Source: Micractinium sp. NFX-FRZ
Lineage: Eukaryota > Chlorophyta > Trebouxiophyceae > Chlorellales > Chlorellaceae
Direction: 5' to 3'
Length of the DNA: 64,000 nt
Assembly (NCBI GenBank): GCA_029339195.1
Contig: JAPTJF010000290.1
Location: 16,501-80,500, forward strand
Shown: positions 1 through 11,146 of the stretch, piece after piece
How positions within the stretch are numbered: position 1 is the first letter of the stretch
How the letters are laid out: the number at the start of each line of letters is the position of its first letter
Position numbers and translations under genes: made by a program
The notes under the pieces: model-generated
What the model was told of the DNA's origin: nothing
Database searches by the model: none
Seen by the model: only the letters and a program-made list of their open reading frames with translations

Positions 1-235
1 AACAGCAACAGGACTGGGGCCAGCAGAATGGCAGCAGCTAAAGCAGCAGCTCCGGCAGCAGCTCAAGCAGCAGCAGCGGGAGGCAGTGTGCTTTCCTCAA
101 GGGCGGCTGCCGGTGCTGCAGCACCTGAGCACAACCGTTGCGGCTGGCGGCGGCGGCGGCACCGCTCCTGGCCTCCAGCTCTGCCCTCTCCCAGCACCAA
201 CTCGTCGTTTGAGCCTCAAATTCAGGAGGAATTAG
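1..235 (+). CDS. C-terminal end of an unidentified Gln-rich protein (5' truncated by window)
   Basis: The reading frame starting at base 2 is open from the window edge to a TAG at 233-235. It reads as a Gln/Leu-rich segment (EWQQLKQQLRQQLKQQQREA) that looks helical, then a Gly run and a basic tail ending LSLKFRRN. The regular Leu-Lys-Gln-Gln periodicity makes this frame more protein-like than the competing Ala-rich frame on the same strand, which stays open to about 288. The family is not recognisable and the start lies outside the window. It could be a last exon, because the next gene starts about 370 bp downstream. Codon choice and high GC match the rest of the window. Confidence 0.35.
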   Translation, partial: TATGLGPAEWQQLKQQLRQQLKQQQREAVCFPQGRLPVLQHLSTTVAAGGGGGTAPGLQLCPLPAPTRRLSLKFRRN

Positions 236-602
236 GGCGTGGTCGATGCACGCCGCCCATGACGTCACGATCCCAGTGGACGTCCTAATCATGCCTCACA
301 AAATCCGAGAAACTATCTTTCTTCAAGTGCCAGGTTAGGTACTTAGCTAGGCGTTTGCGCCTCTCCCAAGCCATTAACGCTACAGCTAGGCAGTTAGCTC
401 CACCGAACACGCTAGCTAGGCAGGCGGGCACGCACTAGTGTCTTCCTCGGCGCGGCCGGCTCCACCTTGCTCGGCCGTTCGAACTGCCCCTACTCCGGCC
501 GTGACCCAGGACGACAGAATGATGAGGTGGGGGATAGGCAGGACAGGAGGGTGGGCGCGCTGAGGCCCTGACTCCCGCCTGCCCGCCCGCCCGCCCGCTT
601 GC
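236..602 (+). promoter_or_regulatory. Intergenic region upstream of the cyclin-like gene, with three AGCTAGGC motifs
   Basis: No coding exon is evident. The octamer AGCTAGGC occurs three times on the + strand, at 345-352, 384-391 and 414-421, within 80 bp. This clustering is visible directly. That it is a factor-binding site for the downstream gene is an inference. No clear TATA box was seen. Confidence 0.3.
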
Positions 603-3394
603 ATGTGGCGCCACGCCGCCATTCTTCCTCTCCCTTCGAATGGAAATCCCCCCACCTGCGCTCCCCTCCTCAGGCAGGGCAGCACCTCGCGATCCCAGTT
701 GCCCCGGGCAGCGTCCGCAGAGAGCGCCTGCACTGCGTTCGAAGGCCCGGCGGCCGCCGGGGCGGCGGCTGCGGCGGGCGGCTGCGGGCCCCTCGGCGGC
801 GCCGGCCCTCCCAGCAGCAGCAGCGGCAGCTGTGGTCCCTGGCACACCCCGCTGCGCTCCCTCCGCTCGCTCCTGCTCCCAGCCAGCACACCTTCAACCG
901 TCCCCAGCAGCTCTCCCAGTGATTCTATGGTGCCAAGCATGATAGAGCCCGAGGCGGGTGCAGGCGCTGCCTGCGGCGGGGAAGGCGCGGCGGCGTGCAA
1001 GCACGCCCCTTCAACGGAGCTGCCGCCTGGGTTTCTGTCGGAGCTGGACGCTGCCAACCAATGCCTGCAGAACCTGCCGCTGCCGGGTAAGCCGGCTGCC
1101 TTCCACATCCACCAGCCGGGCAGTGCCACCCTCCCGCCTCCTTCCCTTGCCTGCCGGCCTGCTTGCTTGCTTACCCGACTCCTGCCTACAGCTCCTGCCG
1201 CTGGCAGGTGCGGCTAAATGCGGCCACTTCACCAAAACAACCCCAGCCTTCCTGCCCCGCCCCTCCTCATTACTGGCGCGCAGGCGGGCTGGACTTCTGC
1301 CTCCTGCACCCCAGCTGCGAGCTTCTGTCGCTCTTCAGCTCCTACGGTGGGTCGGCTGGCTGACTGGCGGGGTGGGACGGAGCGTGGGCGGCGGGAGGGT
1401 GGGCGTGAAGGTTGGACTGCCCTGCGTGCGCCCTGGGCAGCCCTGCAAGCCGCACGCAGCCATCGGGCAGAGCCTCCCACACAGGCAGGAGTGTGCCGGA
1501 CAGCGGTTGGGCCGGGCAGCAGGGCGAGGGAGGCAGGCCGGGGTGCGGCCCAGCCGGGTGGTGGGGTGCCTGCTCACCTCCCACGCTATGCCTGCCTGCC
1601 GCCTGCCGCCAGTGGACTGCCAGCCGGCCAGCCCCACTTCCGCTGCCGCCGGTTGCCCCAGGGTGCCCTTATCATTTCAATCCGCCACGGCACCCCTGCT
1701 GCTTCTCAATGCCCTGCAGGCGTGAGCGTCACGTGCACGGCATCAGTGGTGGATGCTTCTTGCCTTTTGCACCTGCTGCCTTCCTGCCTCCCTCCCCTCC
1801 TCCCGCCACCACGTCCCTCCCTGGTTTTGAGCACCTCGCAGGCGTGAGCGCCACGGCGGCGGCCCTGGGCGCCTCCTACCTGCAGCGCCTGCTGGCCGCC
1901 CACGACCAGCTGCGCGCCTCAGCCCTGCAGGCCGGCTACTTCTCAGCCCCGCTGCCGGTGAGCGCCTGTCTTTGGGTCCCCCCGCCCCAGCTGCGGTGGG
2001 TACTGCCTGCGTGCTGGTGTCTCTCAGGAAGGAGGAGTGTGCCCTCCTGCTGGCATCAGCATCATCATGCCAGCTCTGCTCTGCTCTGCTCTGCTCTGTA
2101 TGTCGTGTCTGCCCACCAGCCCGCCTCGTCTGTCCTTCCCGCCTGCCTGCTCACCCACCTGTCGTCTCATCGTGCCCTCACCGCGCGTCTCAACGCCCCA
2201 CCTCACCTTGCCACCTTACCTTCCCTTCCCGCCTCCTGGATTGCGCCTCCTGGATTGCGCCTCAGGACGGGTTGATCGTGATGCACGCCCGCCCGTGCAC
2301 CGACGTGCTCAGCGCCGTCTACTGCACCTGCGTGAGCACGCTGTGCTGCGCTGCGCTGTGCTGTGCTGTGCTGTGCTGTGCAGAGTTGCGCTGTGTTGTG
2401 CTGTGCTTGCACTTTGGGTGCTGCGCCACCGCTGTGCTGTGCTTTCACTGTGCCGAGTTCACACAGGCAGTACTGCCCACTAGTGCCCAGGTCTCCCCAA
2501 TGCCCCTCACCCCTCACCCTGGGCCCCCTATTCCGACTCGCCTCCCTTCTGTTACATCCCCCACCCCACCCCCTGCAGGCCTACCTGGGCGCCAAGGTGG
2601 CGGGCGGCGTGCGTTTCGCGGGGCAGCTGTCCCACATGCTGTCTGCCCTGCTGGATGTGGAGGTGCCCTCCCAAGCGGTGCGTTCGGGTACTGTGGTGTC
2701 TTACTTTGCCTTGCCTTTAATCAACCGTGTGTGCTTGTGACGTGGCATCCCAGAAGGGGCAGGCGGGCGCAGGGCCGAGCTGCGTGCGGCCAACGGCCTG
2801 CTGCGCATGCTATGCTGCTTGCCCGCTGGGCTGGTGCAGGGCTGAGGCTGGTGCCCCATGCAGCGCTGCTCCGCTGGGCGGCAGGCGCCCCCTGACCCAG
2901 GGCGGTGCAGGGCAGCCCAACTGCCCCGTGGGGCTGCTCACATGCCTGCGCCCCATGCTGCTCCCACCTCTCCTGCCGCTCTGCGCACATGCATGCAAGC
3001 ACTGTGAGGCACTGCCCGCCTGCCTACCCTCCCATCCACCTGTCCGCCTGCCCCCCCTGCCTGCCCGCCCGGCTCCACTCCCTGCCTGCCTGCCTGCTAC
3101 CCTCCTGCATTGCCGGAGCATCAGTAGCGGAGGTAGAGCATGCTTGACCACCCTCCTACCCGAAATGTTCTCACATACACACCTACCAAGTGCGGCCCTG
3201 TGCAGTGTTGTCAGAAGACAGCGGGGCAGCAGCGCTGGCTCTTCGTCCCCACCCACACACCCCTCCGCTCCCGTCCCTCCTTCTCCTTAAAGCAGGCAGT
3301 GGAGCTGGAGCTGGAGTGCCTGCAGGGGCTGGGCTGGCGCCTGGGGCCCTACTGCTGCCACGAGCCTGGCACTCTGCTGCCGCTGCGCCGGTAG
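603..3394 (+). CDS. Cyclin-box protein, 6 exons
   Basis: Exons are 603-1086, 1284-1346, 1842-1957, 2266-2331, 2579-2677 and 3296-3394 (TAG). All junctions are GT-AG and keep phase, giving 308 residues from ATG 603, or 200 residues if ATG 927 is used. The first 110 residues are Ala/Ser/Pro-rich, so the later start is quite possible. The conserved part resembles one cyclin box: an N-terminal helix ATAAALGASYLQRLLAAHD, then the buried helix DVLSAVYCTCAYLGAKVAGG, corresponding to the hallmark LAAKVEE-like segment, and finally ELECLQGLGWRLGPY, a typical cyclin helix-5 pattern. In cyclins this fold binds a Ser/Thr kinase and can direct cell-cycle or transcriptional roles. Only one box is present and the protein ends just after it, so it looks nearer to single-box P/U-type or CNPPD1-like cyclins than to A/B cyclins. 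The family call rests on pattern and subfamily is not assigned. The intron before exon 3 carries a ghost copy of its acceptor. Confidence 0.62.
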
Positions 3395-5248
3395 CGCCCC
3401 GGCTGCCGCCAGCCGCGGCCCCTCAGCCTGCCGCATGCCCACCCCACCACCTCCTGCCGTCGGCGATCGCCTGGGTAGGCGGGAGGTGAAGGCGCGCCCC
3501 GAAGACGAGCTTCCGGCACTCCCCACTTCCTGCCCTCCGCACACCTCCCCCTGGCCTGGCCCACAGGCCCCGCCATGCGGGTGCAGTCTGCCTTTCCCTG
3601 TCCTGCCCAACATGTGCCTCTCATCAGAGAGGTGCCGCCTTCCTGGGCTGGGTGGGGCAGGACCCCCCCAACCCCCGCTGTTTAAAGTTACTTAGCTAGT
3701 GAGCGAGTACCAATGCTTCCCCCAATTTGAACTTGATGCCTCCATCCTTCGAGTGTTGTTTTTCGAGGATTGCCTTGATTTTGCCTGTGGTGCGGTTTGC
3801 TTCACCACCGCCCCTCCGTGGGCCCTGCCTTGCCTGCCTGCCTGCCCGCCTTGCCTGCCTGCCCGCCTTCTTTGCTTGCTCAGTGCTGCCTGCCTTCCTC
3901 ATCCACGAGCGCTGCCTTCCCTGCCAGCCGGCCTAGAGTTTAGTGATGCCCTCCCCAGCAATTGTGATACCTGCATTGTACCGCATTCATCTGCTGGCAC
4001 ACACGTATCGCTCTATGTGTCTCGGAGCCTCTCCTCAGAGGGGCGCCTGCGCTTTTATGCAGCTGCCCGCCAAGAGCCTCCCTGTCACCTCGTCCCTCAG
4101 CAGTGCCGATTCGCACCTTGCTTCACTTGCTGCCAGTACAGGCAGACCTCCGCCCATTCATACATCCCGTCTATGTGCTCCTCCTCTATCACATCATCTG
4201 TCGCCCCACCCCTGTTTGCACAGCCCCCTGCCTGCATGCCAGACCATGCACGGTCCCCTATTTTGCCTGCCCCCTCGGCTGCTGGCTTTGTGCTGCTTCA
4301 GCCCAGGCCACCACACAACCCGATCGTGCACACGCATGCCATGCACCAACCCTGCCCCTTGTTCGTTGCGCCTCCCTGTCCTCCCAGTTCTCTGCGCACC
4401 TTCCCATCAGCACCTTGTAGTCTGCAAAGCATGCAACTGGCACTGCCCTGCTGTTATCCCCTGGCCAGCCACGCACACGCCCCACAGCAGAGCAGCCTGG
4501 CGGGGCAGCACGCCAGTCGGCGCGCGTGTGCACCGCAGCGCGGCGGCGAGTGCGCAAGCCAGGGCGTGTGCCAGCAGCTGGCCCCGCAGGTGGCCACGCC
4601 CATCCTCCGGCCTGCCAGGCTTACACAGGGAGCGTAGGAACTTGTGACAGGGCTTGTAAGCTGCCTCCAGCCCACCACAGCAGCGTATACGTAGGGAGGG
4701 GTGCGGCAGCAGGGGCGTTCACCTCGGGCCGCCGGGTCTGCCTGCTTGCAGCACCGCCCCTGCCCGGCACCGCCTCTCTCCCCAGCCTCTCTCCCCAACC
4801 TTCATTCAAGGCCGCTCTCAGGCTGCCATTAGGCGGGTATGCAGGGGGCCCGCAGAGCCGCCCCACCACTCGGCATGTCTGCCATTATAGGCATTATAAG
4901 CATAATCATAGGCACGTCTGCCTTTATAGGCATAATTAGCATATAGAAGGCTCTCACGCTCTTCTCTCCACCTCAAGCTGTGATCCGAATCGTGCGCTTT
5001 TGCCGCCGTGGTTTTTTTGTTTTGTTCCCCAGTTTGTTTCAAATTGTTGTTGCTTTTCCCAATAGTTTGAGAGCCAAGCTTGAAAGGATTGAGATCTGCA
5101 GAAGCCGCGCAGGAGGTCTGATCTCCCTGGGCGCGCGTGTTCCGGAACCCTTTCCCCGCCCGCGCCTTGACCGCCCGTCGAATCCGGCACGCATGCCATG
5201 CCGTCGCATTAGAGTGGACTGCATCGACAGGGAACGCATTGGGGGAGG
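3395..5248. other. Intergenic region between the cyclin-like gene and TZF-A
   Basis: No exon could be supported. The left part is pyrimidine-rich with CTGCC-type runs (about 3825-3880), as expected of a 3' flank. From about 4870 to 5100 the composition becomes clearly AT-richer, which fits the promoter and 5' leader of the TZF-A gene. A direct repeat with a TTATAGGCAT core lies at about 4878-4897 and 4917-4936. Long open frames across 3699-4650 are low-complexity and lack splice or family support. Confidence 0.5.
4876..4946 (+). repeat. AT-rich direct repeat in the TZF-A upstream region
   Basis: Two imperfect copies of a TCTGCC-wTTATAGGCAT sequence are separated by about 39 bp and surrounded by TATA-like AT-rich DNA (TATAAGCATAAT, TTAGCATATAGA). 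Such composition is rare in this window. It sits about 300 bp before the predicted start codon. A core-promoter role is inference. Confidence 0.35.
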
Positions 5249-8200
5249 ATGGAAGCGGGCGTGGGAGGGGGCGGGAGCCCTGGGCCGGACGCCCCTCTGG
5301 TGGGCGAGGCAGCGCTTCTGGCTGGCTTGCAGAGCCCGGAGGATCTGCTGAAGCTGGACAGCTTCATCATGAGCTTTGGGAAGGTGCGCTTGTGGCGGCA
5401 GCGTCGGCTGTGCTTGGCTGACTACATCAACAGCTGCTGGGGACCGCACGGCAGCGGCAGCGGGCCCGGGCGCTTGCGGTGGGTGGGCCCGGCGGCGGCA
5501 ACCGCCGCTTGCGTCCTCCCTGTGGGGCTGCTTCTGCGGAGAGATGCCCGAGGGATCAAAGCACCGGTGTGGGTGCGCGTTTGATCGGCCAGCGCCCGTC
5601 GGTCCTGCGGATTGGGCGCACCCCATCGGGCGCACGTACCAGCGGTGCTACCCGGCAAGCTCCTTCAAAACGCCATGCGCCCTCCCCGCCCTCCCCGCTG
5701 CCGCTGCCCCACTGCTCCACTGCATTCACCTTCCCCACCCGCCTCCAGCACCCCGCAGGTCATCCCCTGCACCAAGCGCCTGCCTCACGACTGGTCGCGC
5801 TGCCTGTTTGCGCACCCCACCGAGGCGGCGCGGCGGCGGGACCCACGCGTGCACCCGCACGCCGGCGTGTTCTGCCCCCGCGTCAAAAAGGCAAGCAGTG
5901 GGCAGCAGGGTGGCGCACTGCGGGGCCAGCGCAGCAGCGCTGAGGGGAGGAAGGCACACTCCAATCGGATGTTGGGAGCCCAGCCTGTTGGAAGTGGCCG
6001 GGAGCTGCAGCGGTGCAGGCGCACGCTTGAGCCAAAGGGAGCGGGGTGCGCTGAGGCTTCCGCCACCAATTCCCTCTTGGAAGCAAAGCAGCGCCCCTCC
6101 TTTTCCCAGTATTGAGAGGGAGCCGTAGGGCATTATTCAACCAGCAGCACAGGACCCGCTTGCCGCCCGTGCGACAACGCTTTTCCTGCCACCAGCCTGC
6201 TGCCAGCTGGCGCACATGCCCATGCAGCCAGCTCACCGCAGCCCGTTGCCCTCCCCCCTTGTGTGGGCCTCCCCAGCTCCTGCCTCCCTCCCTGTCACAC
6301 AGGAAGGGCTGTGCATGCTGGGGCACGCCCGCTCCCGTGCCCACAGCTCTCAGCCCGCGCCTTTGGGCATTCATGTGATTCATCTCCCGCCTCCCCCATG
6401 CCCGCCCGCAGGATGGCATGTGTGTGCTGGGGGACGCCTGCCCCTGCGCCCACTCAGTGTTCGAGTACTGGCTGCACCCAACAAGGTGAGGGGCCCGCTC
6501 ACCCGCACTGGGAGCGGTCGGTCGGTCTGCAAGCGCCCGCCTCCCGTTTGCCGTCACACCCCAAGGCAGCCCAGCCACCCAAGGCAGCCCAGCCCAGCTT
6601 GGCAGCAGCGCAGCCCGCTTGCGCTTGCCAGCGGCCCACTGTTCTCAGCCCCCTTGCAACCAGCTGGCAGGCCAGGCAGCACAGGGGCCCAGGCAGCACA
6701 GCGGGACAGGCAGGCAATGCAGATCCTCTCGCCAGATGGGGCCTGACACTCTTGCAAACACACACCGCAGCATCCCCCGCCCCAAACTTACCCCTACCAC
6801 ACACAAAGCCTTGCACCCCGCTCCTCCCTTTCCTGTCACACGTCGCCCCCTCACTCACGACGCTGCCCAAAACTGGCCCTGCACTGGCCCTGCACTGGCC
6901 ATGCTGCCCTGCCCCTGGCCCTGCACCCCATCTCCCCCGTCCCCTCGGTTCCCCCACGGCACGCAGGTACCGCACCAAGATGTGCAAGGAGGGGCTGCAG
7001 TGCAGGCGCTGGCTCTGCTTCTTCGCGCACAGGTGGGCCTGATGCCGGGGAGGGGGCTGCGGTTGGGCGGGGGCCGTGAACGGGGTGTGCGTGCGGGGCT
7101 GAGCTGGGGCGGGGCGGGGCGGGGCGCGGAGCTGCTCCAGTTTAGGCCCCTCAGCGCTCCCCGTCATTCAAGTGCTCGCCAGGCTGGGAGGCCGGCAAGA
7201 GCCCAGCAGGCCGGCATGCATGCCCAGCAGGAGTGTATGGAAGGCGCTGCCCTGTGCACCACGACAGCCGCCCCTGAGGTGCCTCGCACGCCTCTCTCGT
7301 TACCTCTGCTCCCCGTTGCGCTCTGCCATCTGCCAGTAGTGGTCACATCAGCTAGCCAGTAGTGATAGCAGCAAGTATGAGGACTTTCAGCTCTCACCTC
7401 CTCTAATCCGCGTGTGCCCCCGCGCCTCTGTGCTTGGCAGCCCAAATGAGCTGCGAGTGCCCGCCCCAACCCAAGCCCTGCTCCCTACCACCTACCATTC
7501 AAACTGGCTGCTTGTCGACAGCCGTTGCACGAGGCCTGAATTCGACCCCTTGCTGACCCGTGTGCCCCGCCCGTTCCCTTCCCCCACCTCCCCTCTGTGC
7601 CTGGCAGCCCAAATGAGCTGCGTGTGCCCGCCCCAGCGCCGGTGGAGCACCTGGCCGAGGCATCAGCAGCAGCGGCAGCGGCGGCAGCAGGTGAGGGCCA
7701 TGCCACTGTCAGTGCCCGAGTGAAAGTGACGCCTTGGTGTTGTGGCTTTACTGCCTGCGGCTGTGTAGCACGCTCCTTTGGCAGCGGCGGCGGCGGCGGC
7801 GGCGGCAGCAGCAGCAGTCGCAACTTGAGGTGGCAGTGAGCTTGCCAGCTAGCAAGCCGCAGCTTGGCTCCTATGCTAGCAGCGGGGAGGAGAGGGGAGG
7901 AGCAGGGAGGGGAGGCTGCTTGCCATGTAGGTTGCCCAACGGCAGTGGAGGTCCCAGGGGTGTGAAGGGCATCAGAGTGTCTCGACCAGGGTGGGAGGCG
8001 TGCCTCGTGAGCTGAGCTGCTTGCCGGCACGCATGGCAGCACTGTTGCCCGGTGCCCTACAGTATTGCCCAGGGGGCCCCACCCAGCGCCCTGCGCTGCC
8101 CTGCCTGTTGACAGCTGGCCGCTCTGCTTGCCGCGCCGCTGCAGCGCATGCTCCCGAGCGCGGCGCCGGCGGCGAGGGCAGCGGTGTGCAGCAGCAGCTG

Positions 8201-8986
8201 GGCAGCGGCACGGCTGCGGATCAGGCTTCGCTTCCGTCGCTGAGTATACTGCAGATGGCGACTGGGCTGCCGCAACCGGAGCAGCCGATCTCGCAGCAGC
8301 AGCTGCCGCGCGCGCCGGTGTCGCCGCCGCCGCCACAGCTGCCCTGGCAGCAGCAGCAGCAGCAGGTAGCGGTGCAGGGGATGCAGGTGCCGGCAGTGAT
8401 GCAGCAGTGGGGGCACCTTGGGCACCAGGGCTGGCACCCTCGGTTCCAGCCGCAGCAGCTGCAGCAGCCGCAACAGGTTCAGCAGCAGATGCCAGCTGCT
8501 CTCCTGGGCCTGCCAGCGCACCCTGCTCAGTACCAGGTGCGATGCTGGGTTGCTGCAGTGGAGTGCTGGCGCGCTGTACTGCCCACTTGGACCTGCCCTC
8601 CCTCGCTTCATGCGGGCCGTGCCGCACCCTACTGCACTGTGATGTGCTGTGGCCCCCAGCACGCCCAGCGCTGCTCGCACGCTGCATCCACCTGCTGCGC
8701 TTGAAGCATCCGCCTGTGCCTGCCTTGATACCACCCTTGTATTGACAATGTCCAAGACTGTCCCACTTGTTGGACCCGACTCTTTACCGCCTGTGCCCCC
8801 CACCGCCTGCTGCTGCTGTCTTCCCAGGCCAGCGCCCAGGCCGGGTCCCAGGCCATCAGCAGCGTGCTGCTCATGCTGGAGCGGGGGCAGATCAGCTCTG
8901 AGAATTCGGCAGCCATCCTGCGGGAGCTGCTGCCAGCAGAGGCCCGCTCTCAGCTGCAGGCGAGTGCATGGGAGTGCATCAGCCGC

Positions 8987-9018
<32 letters not shown>

Positions 9019-11146
9019 GTCTAGCTGACAGCTTCGCCGCCGCCGCGTCAGCCGCTGCCGCCGCTGCCGCCTCGGGTCTGGTTGAGAGCTTCGCACGCCC
9101 GTCGAGAGGAGCGCTGCCGCTGCCGTCTTTGCTCGTGCTGCTGCTGCTGCTGCTGCTGCACGTCTGTGGGAGCTCTGCCAGCCGGGGCACACTCCCCACC
9201 TGCAGGTATGCTCTCGACTCCCCCGTGCGTTGATGACGCCACCCGCAGCTGGTGCTGCCGCCAAGGCTGCCTGTGCCACCACACCCTGCCGCCGCTCCCC
9301 TGCCGCCGCTCCTCCGCATGCCAGCCTCACACCTGTGTCTGACTCTTTCTCCCCTCTTCCCTGCCCCTCCCGCCCTGCCTGCGCCCCACAGATGGAGCTC
9401 AGCCAGTCCATGGCAGGCATGGAGGCGGTCACAGTGCACGAGGCCCACAGCAGGCAAGCCAGGCAACCGATGCAGTCACCTCCACCTGATCTCGACTTAT
9501 CCTGACCCCCGGCTGGATGCACCTTGCACTTGACTCGATGTGGCACACATTTGCCAGGACATCGCTTGACCTGGGCTCAGGCTTGCGCGGCACGCACAGG
9601 AAGGCAGCAAGCTGTAGACGCGTGCAGCTGGCTGCGCATCCCCCCTGGCACCTGCCGGCCAGCTGCGCACTCGCCCATGCCGGCCAGCTGCGCATTCCCC
9701 ATGCCGGCCTCTCCACTCACCATCACCCCTCACAACCACATCCCACGCCTTGTTGCGCCCATGCAGGGCCGCCCTGCGCGCCTCCTCAGGCGGCAGCCCG
9801 GCGCCAGCCGCAGCAGCGGGGTGGGCAGGGCCTGGAAGCAGCCCAAGTGGTGCATCAGGTGTGTGCCTAAACGATGTACATTCATGTGTATGTGTATGTG
9901 TGCGACTTCCAGCGTGTGGTTGGGAGCAGGCCTGCAGCAGCGCTGCACAGCTATGTGTGTTCTGGCATCAGTGTGTTTGCTGCACAGCTCTGTGCTTCTG
10001 CAAATCTCGTGCACAGCTTGCGGCCGTAGATGCGGCGCCGGCGTGGGGCGGGGTGCACCGCCGCCATATGCGTGTTTGTGGGGCGGGGGCCGGCAGGAGA
10101 CGTCGTTTTACTTGCCCTCACAAATGGGATGCCTCCCACAGGCCTGCATCATCTCAAAGGTCTGATTGTTTGCCCGCAGGTCTCACACCTGCCTCCCCCT
10201 TTGTGCCGCCCCCTCCCTCCTCTGTGCTTCCGCTGCAGCCCGGGGCAGCCTCGACCCCGGCTGGCCGCCCGCGCCAGCCATGCAGCCGCACCCCGCGCTG
10301 TCGGCTGTGCTCGCCATGCCGCCCGCGGCCGGGCCCCAGCTGTCCCTCACCGCCCTGCAGATGGGGCAGCTGGCGGGGGTGCATGAGGCACTCGTGTCTG
10401 GCATGCAGCAGCCGCTGCCTCCGATGGCGGGCACAGCATCTGCCTCGCTGCTGGCGGCTGGGCGGCAGGCTGCGCGGTCGCCGGCGGCGGAGGCTGCCGT
10501 GCCGCTTGGTCCAGCCAGCCAGCTGCAGCGCCTGGCAAGCTCCGCAGCAGGTGAGGTGCTCCCGGCAGTACATGTGTCCACCGAGTCTGTCATCAGCGGT
10601 ACAAGTAGCCCTCACGGCTGCCTGGTGGGGTCAGCATGTGGTGCCTGCTCGTCTCCCAACCAACGCAGCCCTCCCTGCGCGCTCACAAACATGCTGGCCA
10701 ATACATCAACCAAACCAGCAAGCAGCACACACCTGCACCGTGGCCGGACCATGGCTTTAGGCCCGGCGCGGGGCCCGAGGGCGCACTTAGTATCGAGTGC
10801 AGGCATGGCGGGCCGTCCAGCAGCTGAGCCCTCCCTGCGCCCCCCTGCTGCTGCTGCTGCTGCAGGCGGCGGCGTGGATTCGCACGTGCTGGCGGCGCTT
10901 GCAGGAGCCAGGCCAGCCAGCAGGGGCAGCCTGGACGCCGCCGCTGCTGCTCAGCAGGCGGCCCAGCAGGCGGCGCAAGCCTTGCTTGCCGCCAGGCCAG
11001 CCAGCAGGGGCAGCGTGGACGCCGCCGCCGCTCAGCAGGCAGCCCAGCAGGCGGCGCAGCAGGCGGCTCAGGCCTTGCTCGGCGCTCTGGGTGGCAGCAG
11101 CGACCAGGGCGGGCCAGGGAATGGGCAGCCCAGGTGGCCCGACTGA
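5249..11146 (+). CDS. RR-TZF type tandem CCCH zinc-finger protein, copy A (11 exons)
   Basis: Exons: 5249-5383, 5759-5890, 6412-6485, 6967-7032, 7608-7690, 8145-8536, 8828-8959, 9392-9453, 9767-9858, 10239-10550 and 10866-11146 (TGA); 586 residues, all phases consistent. Near the N-terminus is the plant RR-TZF signature: C-x5-H-x4-C-x3-H (C49, H55, C60, H64), an Arg-rich link (AARRRDPR), then C-x8-C-x5-C-x3-H (C84-H103), 16 residues, and C-x5-C-x4-C-x3-H (C120-H135), followed by FFAHSPNELR as in land-plant members. Family members bind RNA and shuttle to processing bodies or stress granules in stress and hormone responses; that role is inferred here. A Gln-rich exon 6, a 44-residue helical block (residues 295-338) and an Ala/Gln-rich C-terminus with an internal duplication follow. 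Introns 2, 7 and 8 start with GC. A near-perfect ghost copy of the exon 5 start lies upstream at 7426-7468. Paralogous to the gene at 17339-22791. Confidence 0.9.
7426..7468 (+). repeat. Ghost copy of the TZF-A exon 5 acceptor and exon start
   Basis: These 43 bases match 7593-7635 at all but two positions. They include the polypyrimidine end, the CAG acceptor and the first 27 or so exon bases. The copy lies 167 bp upstream, inside intron 4. By homology with the TZF-B paralogue and family motif continuity, the downstream copy is the one that joins in frame to a long exon. The upstream copy lacks the continuation and a matching donor. Confidence 0.85.
8983..9018 (+). repeat. CTG/GCC trinucleotide run in TZF-A intron 7
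   Basis: A run of about ten consecutive CTG triplets preceded by GCC triplets lies just inside the intron that starts with a GC donor at 8960. Further short CTG runs lie at about 9138-9160. These are simple repeats without coding support in this intron. Confidence 0.7.
10905..11085 (+). repeat. In-frame tandem duplication in TZF-A exon 11
   Basis: Two adjacent units of roughly 87 bp each encode ARPASRGS[L/V]DAAAA followed by QQAAQQAAQALL-type repeats. The units keep frame and differ mainly by triplet indels in the Gln-Ala part. The RGSLDAA core resembles the RGSLDPGW motif encoded at the start of exon 10, so a short motif seems to have been reused. The duplication is absent from the paralogue at 17339-22791. 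Confidence 0.75.

Noticed and set aside
2340..2420. CTGTG repeats near the cyclin-like exon 4 donor as a possible ghost donor array
   Set aside because: The repeats are a simple GCTGT run without GTGAG donor context, so they are not comparable to the PPWD1 donor array.
3699..4647. A 312-codon + strand open frame downstream of the cyclin-like gene
   Set aside because: Composition is Pro/Cys/Leu-rich from CTGCC-type repeats, with several overlapping open frames, no splice support and no recognisable motif.
8057..9466. A 469-codon minus-strand open frame over TZF-A exons 6-8
   Set aside because: It is antisense to Gln-rich coding DNA, reads as Ala/Leu runs, and conflicts with TZF-A exons supported by the paralogue.
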